Shown: in pieces, positions 1 to 6,027 of the stretch
Layout: the number at the start of each line of letters is the position of its first letter
Numbering within the stretch: position 1 is the stretch's first letter
Assembly (NCBI GenBank): GCA_016650435.1
Contig: JAENVT010000103.1
Coordinates: 1 to 10,106 of the forward strand
Origin: Ilumatobacteraceae bacterium
Lineage (GTDB): Bacteria > Actinomycetota > Acidimicrobiia > Acidimicrobiales > Ilumatobacteraceae
Length of the DNA stretch: 10,106 nt
Direction: 5' to 3'
Translations under genes and position numbers: made by a program
Notes under the pieces: model-generated
Seen by the model: only the letters and a program-made list of their open reading frames with translations
Database searches by the model: none
What the model was told of the DNA's origin: nothing

Positions 1-191
1 ATCACGACGATGCCGTCCATCGGAACGGTGGAAAGAACGGTGCGCATGGCGTCGACGGCAGCCTTGTCGGCGCCGTTCTTGTCGCCACGGCCGACCCACC
101 GCGATGCCGACAGGGCAGCAGATTCGGTGACTCGCACCAGCTCGAGAGCCAGGTTGCGGTCCGGCTGCTGAGGAGACTGATTCGGGGCCAT
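1..191 (-). CDS. glpX: Class II fructose-1,6-bisphosphatase, N-terminal part (runs off the window)
   Basis: The visible 63 codons read [20 protein letters not shown] and continue with [20 protein letters not shown] and TVPMDGIVV, the characteristic opening of the GlpX family. These enzymes remove the 1-phosphate from fructose 1,6-bisphosphate in the cytoplasm, a committed gluconeogenic step, and are the usual FBPase in actinobacteria. The RWVGRGDKN and MDG(I/V)VVI stretches lie in the N-terminal part of the metal- and substrate-binding domain. The rest of the gene lies outside the window. The start is ATG at 191, or an in-frame GTG immediately before it at 194. A TACGGT -10-like hexamer (206..201) lies 6 bases before that GTG, which suggests a leaderless transcript; no good Shine-Dalgarno is present. 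A perfect 11-bp inverted repeat covers this -10, and two small ORFs lie upstream on the same strand. Family identity is confident; the regulation is inferred. Confidence 0.93.
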   Translation of the reverse strand, partial: MAPNQSPQQPDRNLALELVRVTESAALSASRWVGRGDKNGADKAAVDAMRTVLSTVPMDGIVV

Positions 192-193
192 CA

Positions 194-224
194 CCCGTTC
201 ACCGTACACGTTGCGGTGAACGGG
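194..224 (-). promoter_or_regulatory. 11-bp inverted repeat overlapping the probable glpX -10 box
   Basis: CCCGTTCACCG (194-204) and CGGTGAACGGG (214-224) are perfect inverted copies separated by 9 bases. On the minus strand, TACGGT (206..201) straddles the loop and one arm and fits an actinobacterial TANNNT -10 box placed 6 bases before GTG 194. The position suits a repressor operator, or an RNA hairpin at the glpX start. No T-run follows, so it is a poor fit to an intrinsic terminator. Confidence 0.6.
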
Positions 225-233
225 CGAAGCCCG
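221..233 (-). promoter_or_regulatory. Short hairpin overlapping the operator-like repeat
   Basis: CGGGC (221-225) and GCCCG (229-233) form a 5-bp stem with a 3-base loop (UUC on the minus-strand RNA). It shares 221-224 with one arm of the longer 194-224 inverted repeat, so the two stems cannot form together. In a transcript reading from the upstream small ORFs into glpX these would be alternative structures. No function is shown. Confidence 0.35.
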
Positions 234-238
234 ATGGA

Positions 239-373
239 TTACGTCTTGATGTGCTGTTGTCGCCTGATGCGTCTGGCCTCATGGTGCAGATGCGTCCGCT
301 GACTGATTTGGCGCAGCCGGTCTTGCCGGTCACGGATCAGTTGCTGGGCGACGTAGGGGTGGGTTGACCACAT
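239..373 (-). CDS. 44-residue basic small protein with strong RBS
   Basis: The ATG at 373..371 is preceded by AAGGAG with a 6-base spacing, one of the best ribosome binding sites in the window, and the frame ends at TAA (241..239). The product begins [20 protein letters not shown] and ends [11 protein letters not shown]. It carries 9 Arg, 1 Lys and 5 His against 3 acidic residues and looks like one amphipathic helix followed by a basic tail, with no signal peptide or membrane span. Short Arg-rich helical proteins of this kind occur in many actinobacteria without assigned function; the resemblance is general and I do not recognise a named family. It lies 47 bases upstream of the glpX ATG on the same strand and downstream of another small ORF with a strong RBS, so the three may share a transcript. 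The main evidence that it is a real gene is the ribosome binding site. Confidence 0.6.
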   Translation of the reverse strand: MWSTHPYVAQQLIRDRQDRLRQISQRTHLHHEARRIRRQQHIKT

Positions 374-411
374 GGGATTCTCCTTGGAGTGGTGTTGTGC
401 GTGGGGATGAG

Positions 412-439
412 GTCGAGCGCGCGCTGAGGCGTGCTCGAC
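412..439. other. Inverted repeat between the two small ORFs
   Basis: GTCGAGC (412-418) and GCTCGAC (433-439) are perfect inverted copies. On plus-strand RNA the stem extends inward by a G-U pair and three G-C pairs to a 6-base loop. On minus-strand RNA, the direction of the small ORFs, one A-C mismatch interrupts it. It falls in the 107-base gap between the 24- and 44-residue ORFs. It could be an mRNA processing or attenuation structure, or chance in GC-rich DNA. Confidence 0.35.
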
Positions 440-480
440 GGGTTCAGAGGCATGGTCCGCGACTCGCGATGAAGCGGTCG

Positions 481-555
481 TCAGGCCGTGCAGGACCCGA
501 GGCTGGCGGGGTGCGCGGCAACTGCGGGCTGGGTGATGGTTGTCAGTCTCAGCAT
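481..555 (-). CDS. 24-residue small ORF, possible leader peptide
   Basis: The ATG at 555..553 follows a near-consensus AAGGAGGT (569..562) with a 6-base spacer, the strongest ribosome binding site in the window. The product is MLRLTTITQPAVAAHPASLG followed by SCTA, ending in TGA at 483..481. It has no repeated regulatory codon, no membrane span and no family I recognise. A candidate promoter (TTGGAC, 17 bases, GACAAT) lies just upstream, giving a predicted short 5' leader of about 28 bases. The 44-residue ORF and then glpX follow on the same strand. It may be a translated leader peptide, a short functional peptide, or an artefact of a chance strong RBS. Conservation of the frame in relatives would decide. 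Confidence 0.5.
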   Translation of the reverse strand: MLRLTTITQPAVAAHPASLGSCTA

Positions 556-561
556 TGCGGC

Positions 562-569
562 ACCTCCTT
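562..569 (-). promoter_or_regulatory. Near-consensus Shine-Dalgarno of the 24-codon ORF
   Basis: AAGGAGGT on the minus strand, 6 bases before the ATG at 555. It stands out because the neighbouring protein genes have weak or no Shine-Dalgarno sequences. It is the main evidence that the small ORF is translated. Confidence 0.6.
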
Positions 570-589
570 CCGTCTCGAGTTGTGTGGAG

Positions 590-618
590 ATTGTCAGAGC
601 CGAGCCGGAGTTGTCCAA
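590..618 (-). promoter_or_regulatory. Candidate promoter of the small-ORF leader transcript
   Basis: On the minus strand TTGGAC (618..613) and GACAAT (595..590) are separated by exactly 17 bases, and the predicted start is near 583. The -35 overlaps the -35 of the divergent peptidase promoter. The match is by eye and unscored. Confidence 0.45.
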
Positions 619-638
619 CGAATTAACGCGGGTACAGT
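611..638 (+). promoter_or_regulatory. Candidate promoter of the peptidase gene (leaderless)
   Basis: TTGTCC (611-616), a 16-base spacer, then TACAGT (633-638), which fits the TANNNT -10 pattern. Seven bases separate it from ATG 646, so transcription should start at or next to the A of the start codon. This supports ATG 646 over the upstream in-frame codons. Confidence 0.5.
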
Positions 639-645
639 CCGCGCC

Positions 646-2421
646 ATGTCGATACCTGTGGAGCGGTGCATCGTTTCGCGGGATCTGACCGAGCCGAGGC
701 TGAGTCCCGACGGCCGATCCATCGTCTACGCGATGTCTGCGGGTGGCTCCGCGGCGCTGATGATCGACACGTTGGACGATTCGCCCGTGCGCCAGTTGAC
801 TGCCTATCCGCCGCCACGACCTGGCCGCGGGTTTGGCGGCGGTTGTTGGTGCTGGACGGCAGATGGAAGCGCGGTGATCTACGTCGCGGTCGATGGCGAC
901 CTGTGGTTGCAGCCCGTACCGGCGGGCGCTGTCCGTCGGCTGACGCAGCATGGGTCCGAACGAACTGCAGCGGGGCCATGCGCCGCCGGTGACGGCAACC
1001 GTGTCGTGTACGTCGTCGACGAGGCCGAGGTGTGGGCTGTTCGGTTGGACGGCGAATCGAGCGAGCGTCTCGACGACGGTTCTGCCGACTTCGTCTTCGA
1101 TCCCAGCACGACGCCGGACGGTCTCACGACGATGTGGCAGGCGTGGAACGTGCCCGACATGGCATGGGATAGGGCACGAATTCAACGCACGACCTTCGCG
1201 AGCGGCGAGGTCGTCGACGACAGGCCGCCGGCGTCGGTCCAGCAGATTCGTTCGATGCCCGATGGAACGGTCGTTTGTATTCGCGACGACAGCGGCTGGC
1301 TCAACGTGTGGCTCGGTGAGGCGCCGCTGGTCGACGAAACCTTCGAACACGGCGGACCGAGTTGGGGGATGGGTCAACGCTCGTTCGCGCTCTCTCCCGA
1401 CGGAAGCCAGGTCGCCTTCACACGCAATGAACGCGGCTTCGGCAGGTTGTGTGTCGTCGATGTCGGCAGCCGCAAGGTTCGAGAGCTTGCTCGCGGCGTG
1501 CACGCCCAACTCTCGTGGCACGGCAAGCGGCTGGCCGCGTTGCGATCCGGGGCGCGCACGCCAACTCAGGTGGTCGTGTACGACGATGTCAGCTGGGAGC
1601 GCACAGTTGTGGCCATCGGAGCCCTGAGCGGCTGGGAGGATCTGGCGCTGGCCGAACCCGATCTCGTCGAGATCGTCGCTGCCGATGGCGCGACATTGCA
1701 CGCCCGCATCTATCGGGCCGATGCCGTGACTGATCGGATGTTGTGCTGGTTGCACGGCGGACCCACCGACCAATGGCAGGTCACGTTCATGCCTCGTATC
1801 GCTTACTGGCGGTCCCAGGGATGGAACGTTCTGGTGCCTGATCACCGCGGCTCCACGGGCCACGGTCGGGCATATCAGCAGGCGCTGCGCGGTCGCTGGG
1901 GCGACCTCGATGTCAGCGACACCGTCGATGCGATCCTCCATGCTCAAAAGCACGGCTGGGGTTCGCCGGCGCACACCGCCATCGTCGGATCGTCGGCGGG
2001 AGGCTTCACGACCATGGGTGTCATCGCCGCCAACCCTGCGTTGATCGCAGCCGGGATCGTCGCCTATCCGGTCACTGACCTCTCGGATCTGGCAGAACGC
2101 AGCCACCGATTCGAGCAGCATTACACCGACTCGCTGGTCGGCCCGCTGCCCGCTTCCGCGCAGCTGCACCACGACCGGTCTCCGATCAACTTTGCCGATC
2201 GATTGGCGGCGACACCACTGCTGGTGATGCATGGCGACAGCGATCCAGTTGTTCCAGTTGATCAAAGCACGGCCTTTGTTCAGCGTTGTCGCGATGCCGG
2301 CGGGGACGTGGAACTGGTCGTCTACGAAGGCGAGGGTCACGGCTTTCGCAGGCCGGAGAATCAGCTCGACGAGTACGACCGCATGCAGGCCTTCCTCGCC
2401 ACACACGTTCTTCGCGGATAG
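646..2421 (+). CDS. S9 family (prolyl oligopeptidase-like) serine peptidase
   Basis: The 591-residue protein has the two-part layout of S9 acylaminoacyl/dipeptidyl peptidases. Residues about 1-330 carry beta-propeller repeats with SPDG or ADG turns (residues 20-23, 72-74, 250-253), and residues about 335-591 form an alpha/beta hydrolase domain. The oxyanion motif HGGP is at 370-373. The nucleophile is Ser450 in GSSAGG, the acid is probably Asp533 in HGDSDPVVP, and the base is His565 in EGEGHGF. It should cleave short peptides or acyl-peptides. There is no signal peptide, so it is probably cytoplasmic. The frame is open upstream to 364, but the family-like sequence begins at ATG 646, which has a TANNNT box 7 bases before it; the extra 94 codons overlap the small minus-strand ORFs and look noncoding. 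It is the first of four closely spaced plus-strand genes. Substrate cannot be read from the sequence. Confidence 0.92.
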   Translation: MSIPVERCIVSRDLTEPRLSPDGRSIVYAMSAGGSAALMIDTLDDSPVRQLTAYPPPRPGRGFGGGCWCWTADGSAVIYVAVDGDLWLQPVPAGAVRRLTQHGSERTAAGPCAAGDGNRVVYVVDEAEVWAVRLDGESSERLDDGSADFVFDPSTTPDGLTTMWQAWNVPDMAWDRARIQRTTFASGEVVDDRPPASVQQIRSMPDGTVVCIRDDSGWLNVWLGEAPLVDETFEHGGPSWGMGQRSFALSPDGSQVAFTRNERGFGRLCVVDVGSRKVRELARGVHAQLSWHGKRLAALRSGARTPTQVVVYDDVSWERTVVAIGALSGWEDLALAEPDLVEIVAADGATLHARIYRADAVTDRMLCWLHGGPTDQWQVTFMPRIAYWRSQGWNVLVPDHRGSTGHGRAYQQALRGRWGDLDVSDTVDAILHAQKHGWGSPAHTAIVGSSAGGFTTMGVIAANPALIAAGIVAYPVTDLSDLAERSHRFEQHYTDSLVGPLPASAQLHHDRSPINFADRLAATPLLVMHGDSDPVVPVDQSTAFVQRCRDAGGDVELVVYEGEGHGFRRPENQLDEYDRMQAFLATHVLRG

Positions 2422-2430
2422 CGTCACGGC

Positions 2431-3198
2431 GTGACCGACGAATGGAATCCGAACGACCCCGATGCGACTCGGGTGCACTACGACCTCGCCAATTGGTCGT
2501 TCGAGCAGATGGCCGAACTGGCCGCCGCGCTTGCCGATGCCACGGTCCCACACGCGTGGGATGGCAACGAGTTGATCGTGCCGGAGTCCGCCGAGGGTGA
2601 GACAGACGACATCGTTGCCCAGGTCGAGGTGCGACTCGGTATAGCCGGCGACAGCGACGTCGAGGTGCCCCAACGCGACGCGATCGCGCTGGCCGAGGAC
2701 GCTCCTTCGACGGAATACGACCTTGCGGAGTGGGAGCCTGGCGAGCGTGAACTGGTCACGTCACACTTGGTCGCCAGGGGGCTGCCGTTCAGATGGGAAG
2801 AAGATGTCTTACTGGTGAGGACCGAGGACGAGGAAGTGGTCGACGTGATCCTCGACGATGTCGAGAACGACGAGGGAGTCGATCTGCCCGACGTTTCCGA
2901 CGACGATGACGACGATGCCGATCGCTTGCCGTTCGAGACTCTGACGACGTTCTTCTTGGCCGGCGACCGGTTGCAGCGCAACCCACTCGACGCCGATGGG
3001 CTCGAGCAACTGCTCGCCGCAATCGACGTCGCCGATCCCGACCGGCCTCCATACGGCGTCGAGAAGCGGTTGTGGGTGCGCACCTGTGAACTCGCCGACG
3101 ACCTTGCTGCGGCTCTCGTCGACGGCGACGAGCCCGACGCAGTGGAGACGCAGGCAGTCGCCGCCGACCTCCACGACCTGCTTCGACCCTACGTGTAG
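2431..3198 (+). CDS. Acidic protein with internal duplication, function unknown
   Basis: This 255-residue protein starts at GTG 2431, 9 bases after the peptidase stop; the Shine-Dalgarno is weak. Residues about 15-67 and 95-145 are two copies of one module: YDLANW/YDLAEW is followed by a helix, then VPHAWDGNELIVPE against LPFRWEEDVLLVRT, then a helix ending in VE. Each copy looks like a small alpha/beta unit. A hexa-Asp stretch (157-162) forms a linker. The C-terminal part (about 165-255) is predicted mainly helical, with FETLTTFFLAGDRLQRNP and later LADDLAAALVDG. There is no signal peptide, membrane span or catalytic motif. The overall composition is very rich in Asp and Glu. I do not recognise a named family. 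Its place between a peptidase and a J-like protein gives only weak functional hints; an adaptor or protein-binding role is speculation. Confidence 0.85.
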   Translation: MTDEWNPNDPDATRVHYDLANWSFEQMAELAAALADATVPHAWDGNELIVPESAEGETDDIVAQVEVRLGIAGDSDVEVPQRDAIALAEDAPSTEYDLAEWEPGERELVTSHLVARGLPFRWEEDVLLVRTEDEEVVDVILDDVENDEGVDLPDVSDDDDDDADRLPFETLTTFFLAGDRLQRNPLDADGLEQLLAAIDVADPDRPPYGVEKRLWVRTCELADDLAAALVDGDEPDAVETQAVAADLHDLLRPYV

Positions 3199-3209
3199 CG
3201 GAGATCGTC

Positions 3210-3902
3210 GTGCTGCTGGCCGAATTGGAAGTCTGGCATTCGCGTCCTGTCACTCCGACGCGACGCGTCTCGCTCGGCCACCTCGTGTTACCGGTCGATC
3301 CGACTCCGGGGTTCGGCGGACTGCTGCTCGGAGCAGTGATTGCGGCCCACCTCCCCGACGTCGACGACGAGCTCGTTCCTGATGTGCATCGGCTCCTCGA
3401 TCAGGTCAGTCGCGGCGAACGTGTCGTGCAACCGCGGCTGAAGCATCGGTATCAGGTCGACCGCCACGGGCTTGCCGTCAGTGTGCATCGGCTGGAGGGC
3501 GAAGGCGACAGCGTGCGGTTCAGCCTCAACCCTCAGGGCGCACCGTTGGCGCAGGTGCTCGGGGCGATCTACGCAGTCGAACGCCTCAGCCTGGAGGCGC
3601 GTCGCGCGTTGAACCCCTCGCTGCACAAAGCAATGCGCTGGCACGGTTCGATCGGGCCATCGTTCATCGCCAATCTCGCTGGCGCGGCCGGTTCGACGCT
3701 GGCAACCATGGCTGATCCGAAGGCCTGGGCGTTGGAGTTGCTTGGCTTTCCGATGGGTACGGGCAAGGTCACCAAGAAAGAAGTGATGACTCAATTCAGG
3801 TCGAGACTGCGCGAGGTCCATCCCGACTTCGGCGGCAACGAAGAAGTGGCCGGCCACGAGATCGAACGTCTCGGCGAAGCGCGCCGAATCCTGCTGGCAT
3901 GA
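3210..3902 (+). CDS. Protein with C-terminal J-like (DnaJ-type) domain
   Basis: The 230-residue product starts at GTG 3210, supported by GGAGA (3200-3204) 5 bases upstream, and lies 11 bases after the previous stop. Residues about 172-230 read AWALELLGFPMGTGKVTKKE and continue to LREVHPDFGGNEE with a closing LGEARRILL helix. This is the layout of a J-domain: helix II, the HPD tripeptide (204-206), and helix III. J-domains stimulate the ATPase of Hsp70 (DnaK). The lysine-rich stretch before HPD is conventional, though the helix I region is divergent. Residues 1-170 match no family I know; they include a PGFGGLLLGAVIAAHLPDVD segment and look soluble. No Gly/Phe linker or zinc fingers are present, so it is not a classical DnaJ. 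It overlaps the next gene by 4 bases (ATGA), implying translational coupling. Confidence 0.8.
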   Translation: MLLAELEVWHSRPVTPTRRVSLGHLVLPVDPTPGFGGLLLGAVIAAHLPDVDDELVPDVHRLLDQVSRGERVVQPRLKHRYQVDRHGLAVSVHRLEGEGDSVRFSLNPQGAPLAQVLGAIYAVERLSLEARRALNPSLHKAMRWHGSIGPSFIANLAGAAGSTLATMADPKAWALELLGFPMGTGKVTKKEVMTQFRSRLREVHPDFGGNEEVAGHEIERLGEARRILLA

Positions 3903-4444
3903 ACCTGCTGCTGTTCCCTGGTGCCGGCTCCAGCAGCAATCACTCCAGCCTGTTGGCGATCGAGAAGGCAGTCGCACCGATGCGATGCGTACGCGCCGAC
4001 TTCGCCTACCGCAAGGCAGGTCGCAAGGCGCCCGATCGCCCGCCTGTTCTGTTGCAAACCGTTCGCGACGAGGCAGCGCCGCTGCGCAAGGGTGGACTCG
4101 TGCTGGGTGGGCGATCGATGGGTGGGCGGATCTGTTCGATGGTGGTCGGCGATGCCGATGATCCACTCCCATCGAAGGGGCTGGTGCTGATCTCGTATCC
4201 GTTGCACCCGCCGGGCAAACCAGACTCGCTGCGCGTCGAGCATCTACCGCGCCTGACAGTTCCATGCCTGTTCATTCATGGCACCCGCGACCCATTCGCC
4301 TCGCCCGCAGAGTTGGAGCAGTGGACGGCCACCATTCCGGGAGAGGTGACGCATCAGTGGATCGAGGGGCGCGGCCACGACCTCAAGGGCTCCGACGCGA
4401 TCATCGCGTCGACGGTTGCGACGTGGATCTCAGCCCTCAGGTAG
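3899..4444 (+). CDS. Small alpha/beta hydrolase, KANL3/TEX30 type
   Basis: The 181-residue protein begins at ATG 3899, whose last bases form the TGA stop of the preceding gene. It opens with the strand and oxyanion motif LLLFPGAGSSSNH. The nucleophile elbow is GGRSMGGR with Ser73, the probable acid is Asp131 in HGTRDPF, and the base is His160 in GRGHDL. The short length without a lid domain, together with the SMGGR elbow, matches the KANL3/TEX30 or dienelactone-hydrolase-like group of alpha/beta hydrolases, so it is probably a cytoplasmic esterase or thioesterase of unknown substrate. The triad is complete and there is no sign of decay. Its last 15 bases overlap the end of the convergent transporter gene, leaving no room for a terminator between them. 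Confidence 0.88.
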   Translation: MNLLLFPGAGSSSNHSSLLAIEKAVAPMRCVRADFAYRKAGRKAPDRPPVLLQTVRDEAAPLRKGGLVLGGRSMGGRICSMVVGDADDPLPSKGLVLISYPLHPPGKPDSLRVEHLPRLTVPCLFIHGTRDPFASPAELEQWTATIPGEVTHQWIEGRGHDLKGSDAIIASTVATWISALR

Positions 4445-5941
4445 GGCGTCCTGTGGGTTGATCTGCTCGAGTTCGAGATGAGCGGTTTCGGGATAGAAGA
4501 TGTAGGCGATGACAGCCGCGAGCACCTGACCAAATCCGACCAGGAGCATCGATTGGCCGTAGCTCCACCCGCGATGCACGAGCGCGCCGACGAGCAGCAG
4601 GCCGATACTGCTGCCCGCCAACGAGAGCGCCGTGATGTATCCGTTCACGCGTCCGCGGTTACCGGTGGGGAACATCTCGGTGCGGTACACGGTGAACGCC
4701 GGGTAGGCGGCCCCGGCGAGCAGGCCGCCGGTGAGGGCCAGCAGCCACATGGTCCCCCCGCCGTAGGTGAACGTGCCGACGATCAGCAGAGTCGACAGCG
4801 GCATGCAGATCGCCAGCACAGCACGGCGACCGACCATGTCGGCGATTCGCCCGCCGACGATCAATCCGAGTGAGGCTGGGGTGGCCGTGCTCAACGTGAA
4901 CAACGCAATGCCGCCGCCGGTGTAACCGCGCACGTCGTCGAGGTACCGGTTTTGAAAGAACGAGGCCGGCGCGACGAACAGGTTGGCGCAGATCGCCACG
5001 ATCGAAATGATCGCGAACCGCCGCCGATCGAGCGTCGGTGCTTCGGGATGACGCTGTTGAAACCGATGCGTCTCGGGCAGGTGTCGCATCAAGCTGTACG
5101 CCGGCACGAGCCAGATCAACGACAGAAGATAGACCAGCCGCCAGCCGTCTTGGCCAAGATCGGCGAGACGCAGCGCGGCCACGGCCACTCCGGCGCCGAG
5201 ACCGCCGGCGAGGGCCAGCACACTGAGTGCATAGGCACGACTGCTGCGCGGCATCTCCTCAGCCGCGACCACGCCGATCAGCAGGGCCAGGGCCAGGCCG
5301 ACCGGGCGCCCAATCGTCTGGGTGCCGACCAGCACCCAGAAGTTGGGTGCGATGGCGCCGAGCGCGCACCACAGAGGAGCGAGCCAGGCAGTGAGGATGA
5401 TCATCTGGCGCCGGCCTCGCCGGTCGGCGAGCATCGCGAACGGGATGGCGATGACTACGCCGAGGCGCACGATCACGCCCCCGACACCCTGGCCTCGTTC
5501 GTCGATGCCGAAGCCATCGGCGGCGAAACTGGCGGTCTGGGTGAACAGCGTGTTGGCGAACGCGGCGGCCATCGACGCAGCGGCGAGCAGACCCAGCGTG
5601 GCGGCGTGTCGCGGCGTCAAACGGTCCGGTGGTGACCACCACGGCATGCTCCCGTCGTGCGGCCTGTGGCGCAACGTGCCGCGCACCGGGAGGGCAAACA
5701 GCCATCCGAAGTACGGAATGACGATGCGATAGCGAATCGTCTCGTCGACCGTCGCCGACCCGTCGACGACTGTGCGCTCGTACGAAGTGAACGGGCCGTC
5801 GCGCTGCGCGAACGTCGTTGATGTCGCGTCGATCGAGCCGACGACTTCTTCGATGAGGTCGACGCGCGGCGTCAGGGCGTGCTGCGCCTCGGGTGTGCGG
5901 GCCGGCCACGAGTGGTGCAACGTCCGTTCGCGGCGGGACAC
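4430..5941 (-). CDS. MFS transporter with extra N-terminal cytosolic region
   Basis: The 503-residue product has a soluble N-terminal region (about 1-105), then roughly twelve hydrophobic segments from about residue 112 to 483. Major facilitator motif A appears as [10 protein letters not shown] (171-180) and again as [10 protein letters not shown] (364-373). The segment [13 protein letters not shown] (422-434) and the tail [14 protein letters not shown] resemble the E-x-F-P-T-x-x-R and PET..LE.I signatures of sugar-porter/SV2-like carriers, so it is probably a proton-coupled symporter of a small organic solute, or an efflux pump. The N-terminal region includes [20 protein letters not shown] and [14 protein letters not shown], an unusual addition of unknown role. 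The start is GTG 5941, with a TANNNT box (TAGCCT, 5953..5948) 6 bases before it, suggesting a leaderless mRNA. It is divergent from murA. Substrate is unknown. Confidence 0.88.
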   Translation of the reverse strand: MSRRERTLHHSWPARTPEAQHALTPRVDLIEEVVGSIDATSTTFAQRDGPFTSYERTVVDGSATVDETIRYRIVIPYFGWLFALPVRGTLRHRPHDGSMPWWSPPDRLTPRHAATLGLLAAASMAAAFANTLFTQTASFAADGFGIDERGQGVGGVIVRLGVVIAIPFAMLADRRGRRQMIILTAWLAPLWCALGAIAPNFWVLVGTQTIGRPVGLALALLIGVVAAEEMPRSSRAYALSVLALAGGLGAGVAVAALRLADLGQDGWRLVYLLSLIWLVPAYSLMRHLPETHRFQQRHPEAPTLDRRRFAIISIVAICANLFVAPASFFQNRYLDDVRGYTGGGIALFTLSTATPASLGLIVGGRIADMVGRRAVLAICMPLSTLLIVGTFTYGGGTMWLLALTGGLLAGAAYPAFTVYRTEMFPTGNRGRVNGYITALSLAGSSIGLLLVGALVHRGWSYGQSMLLVGFGQVLAAVIAYIFYPETAHLELEQINPQDALPEG

Positions 5942-5962
5942 GCAACGAGGCTACTGGTGGCC

Positions 5963-5976
5963 GACCGTCAACGGTC
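5963..5976. promoter_or_regulatory. Near-perfect palindrome between the MFS gene and murA
   Basis: GACCGT (5963-5968), CA, ACGGTC (5971-5976): a 6-2-6 inverted repeat inside the 86-base divergent intergenic region. It sits about 10 bases upstream of the proposed TAGCCT -10 box of the transporter, near where its -35 should be, so it could be a repressor operator for that gene. It lies about 38 bases upstream of the proposed murA -10. Confidence 0.4.
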
Positions 5977-6014
5977 CCGCTGCGGCTTCGCCAGGACGTG
6001 GGTTGCAGTTGGGC

Positions 6015-6020
6015 CATACT
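6015..6020 (+). promoter_or_regulatory. Candidate -10 box of murA (leaderless)
   Basis: CATACT lies 7 bases before ATG 6028, with no convincing Shine-Dalgarno between them, the same arrangement as at 646 and 10019. No strong -35 is visible. This spacing favours the ATG at 6028 as the start. Confidence 0.4.
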
Positions 6021-6027
6021 GGGGGCG

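Noticed and set aside
194..224. Intrinsic terminator for the small-ORF transcript
   Set aside because: No T-run follows on either strand, and the stem overlaps the glpX promoter and start, so an operator or 5' structure fits better.
364..645. N-terminal extension of the peptidase from an upstream in-frame start
   Set aside because: The 94 extra residues resemble no S9 sequence, overlap the small minus-strand ORFs and lie upstream of a well-placed -10 box at 633-638.
192..645. tRNA or other structured RNA gene in the longest stretch without a large gene
   Set aside because: No cloverleaf with a conserved T-arm was seen; only the short hairpins described above.
481..2673. A 730-codon open frame on the minus strand opposite the peptidase gene
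   Set aside because: It is antisense to a peptidase with intact family motifs, its translation is low-complexity with no domain, and long antisense open frames are common in GC-rich DNA. Only its last 24 codons, with their own strong RBS, are kept as a candidate.
3288..4265. A 325-codon minus-strand frame opposite the J-like and hydrolase genes
   Set aside because: The plus-strand genes have RBS, ATGA coupling and catalytic motifs; the minus frame has none.
4952..5635. A 227-codon plus-strand frame inside the MFS gene
   Set aside because: Its Arg/Asp/His-rich translation is the antisense of hydrophobic membrane segments.
5893..6027. Upstream extension of murA
   Set aside because: These residues do not resemble MurA and overlap the 5' end of the divergent transporter; the family sequence starts at ATG 6028.
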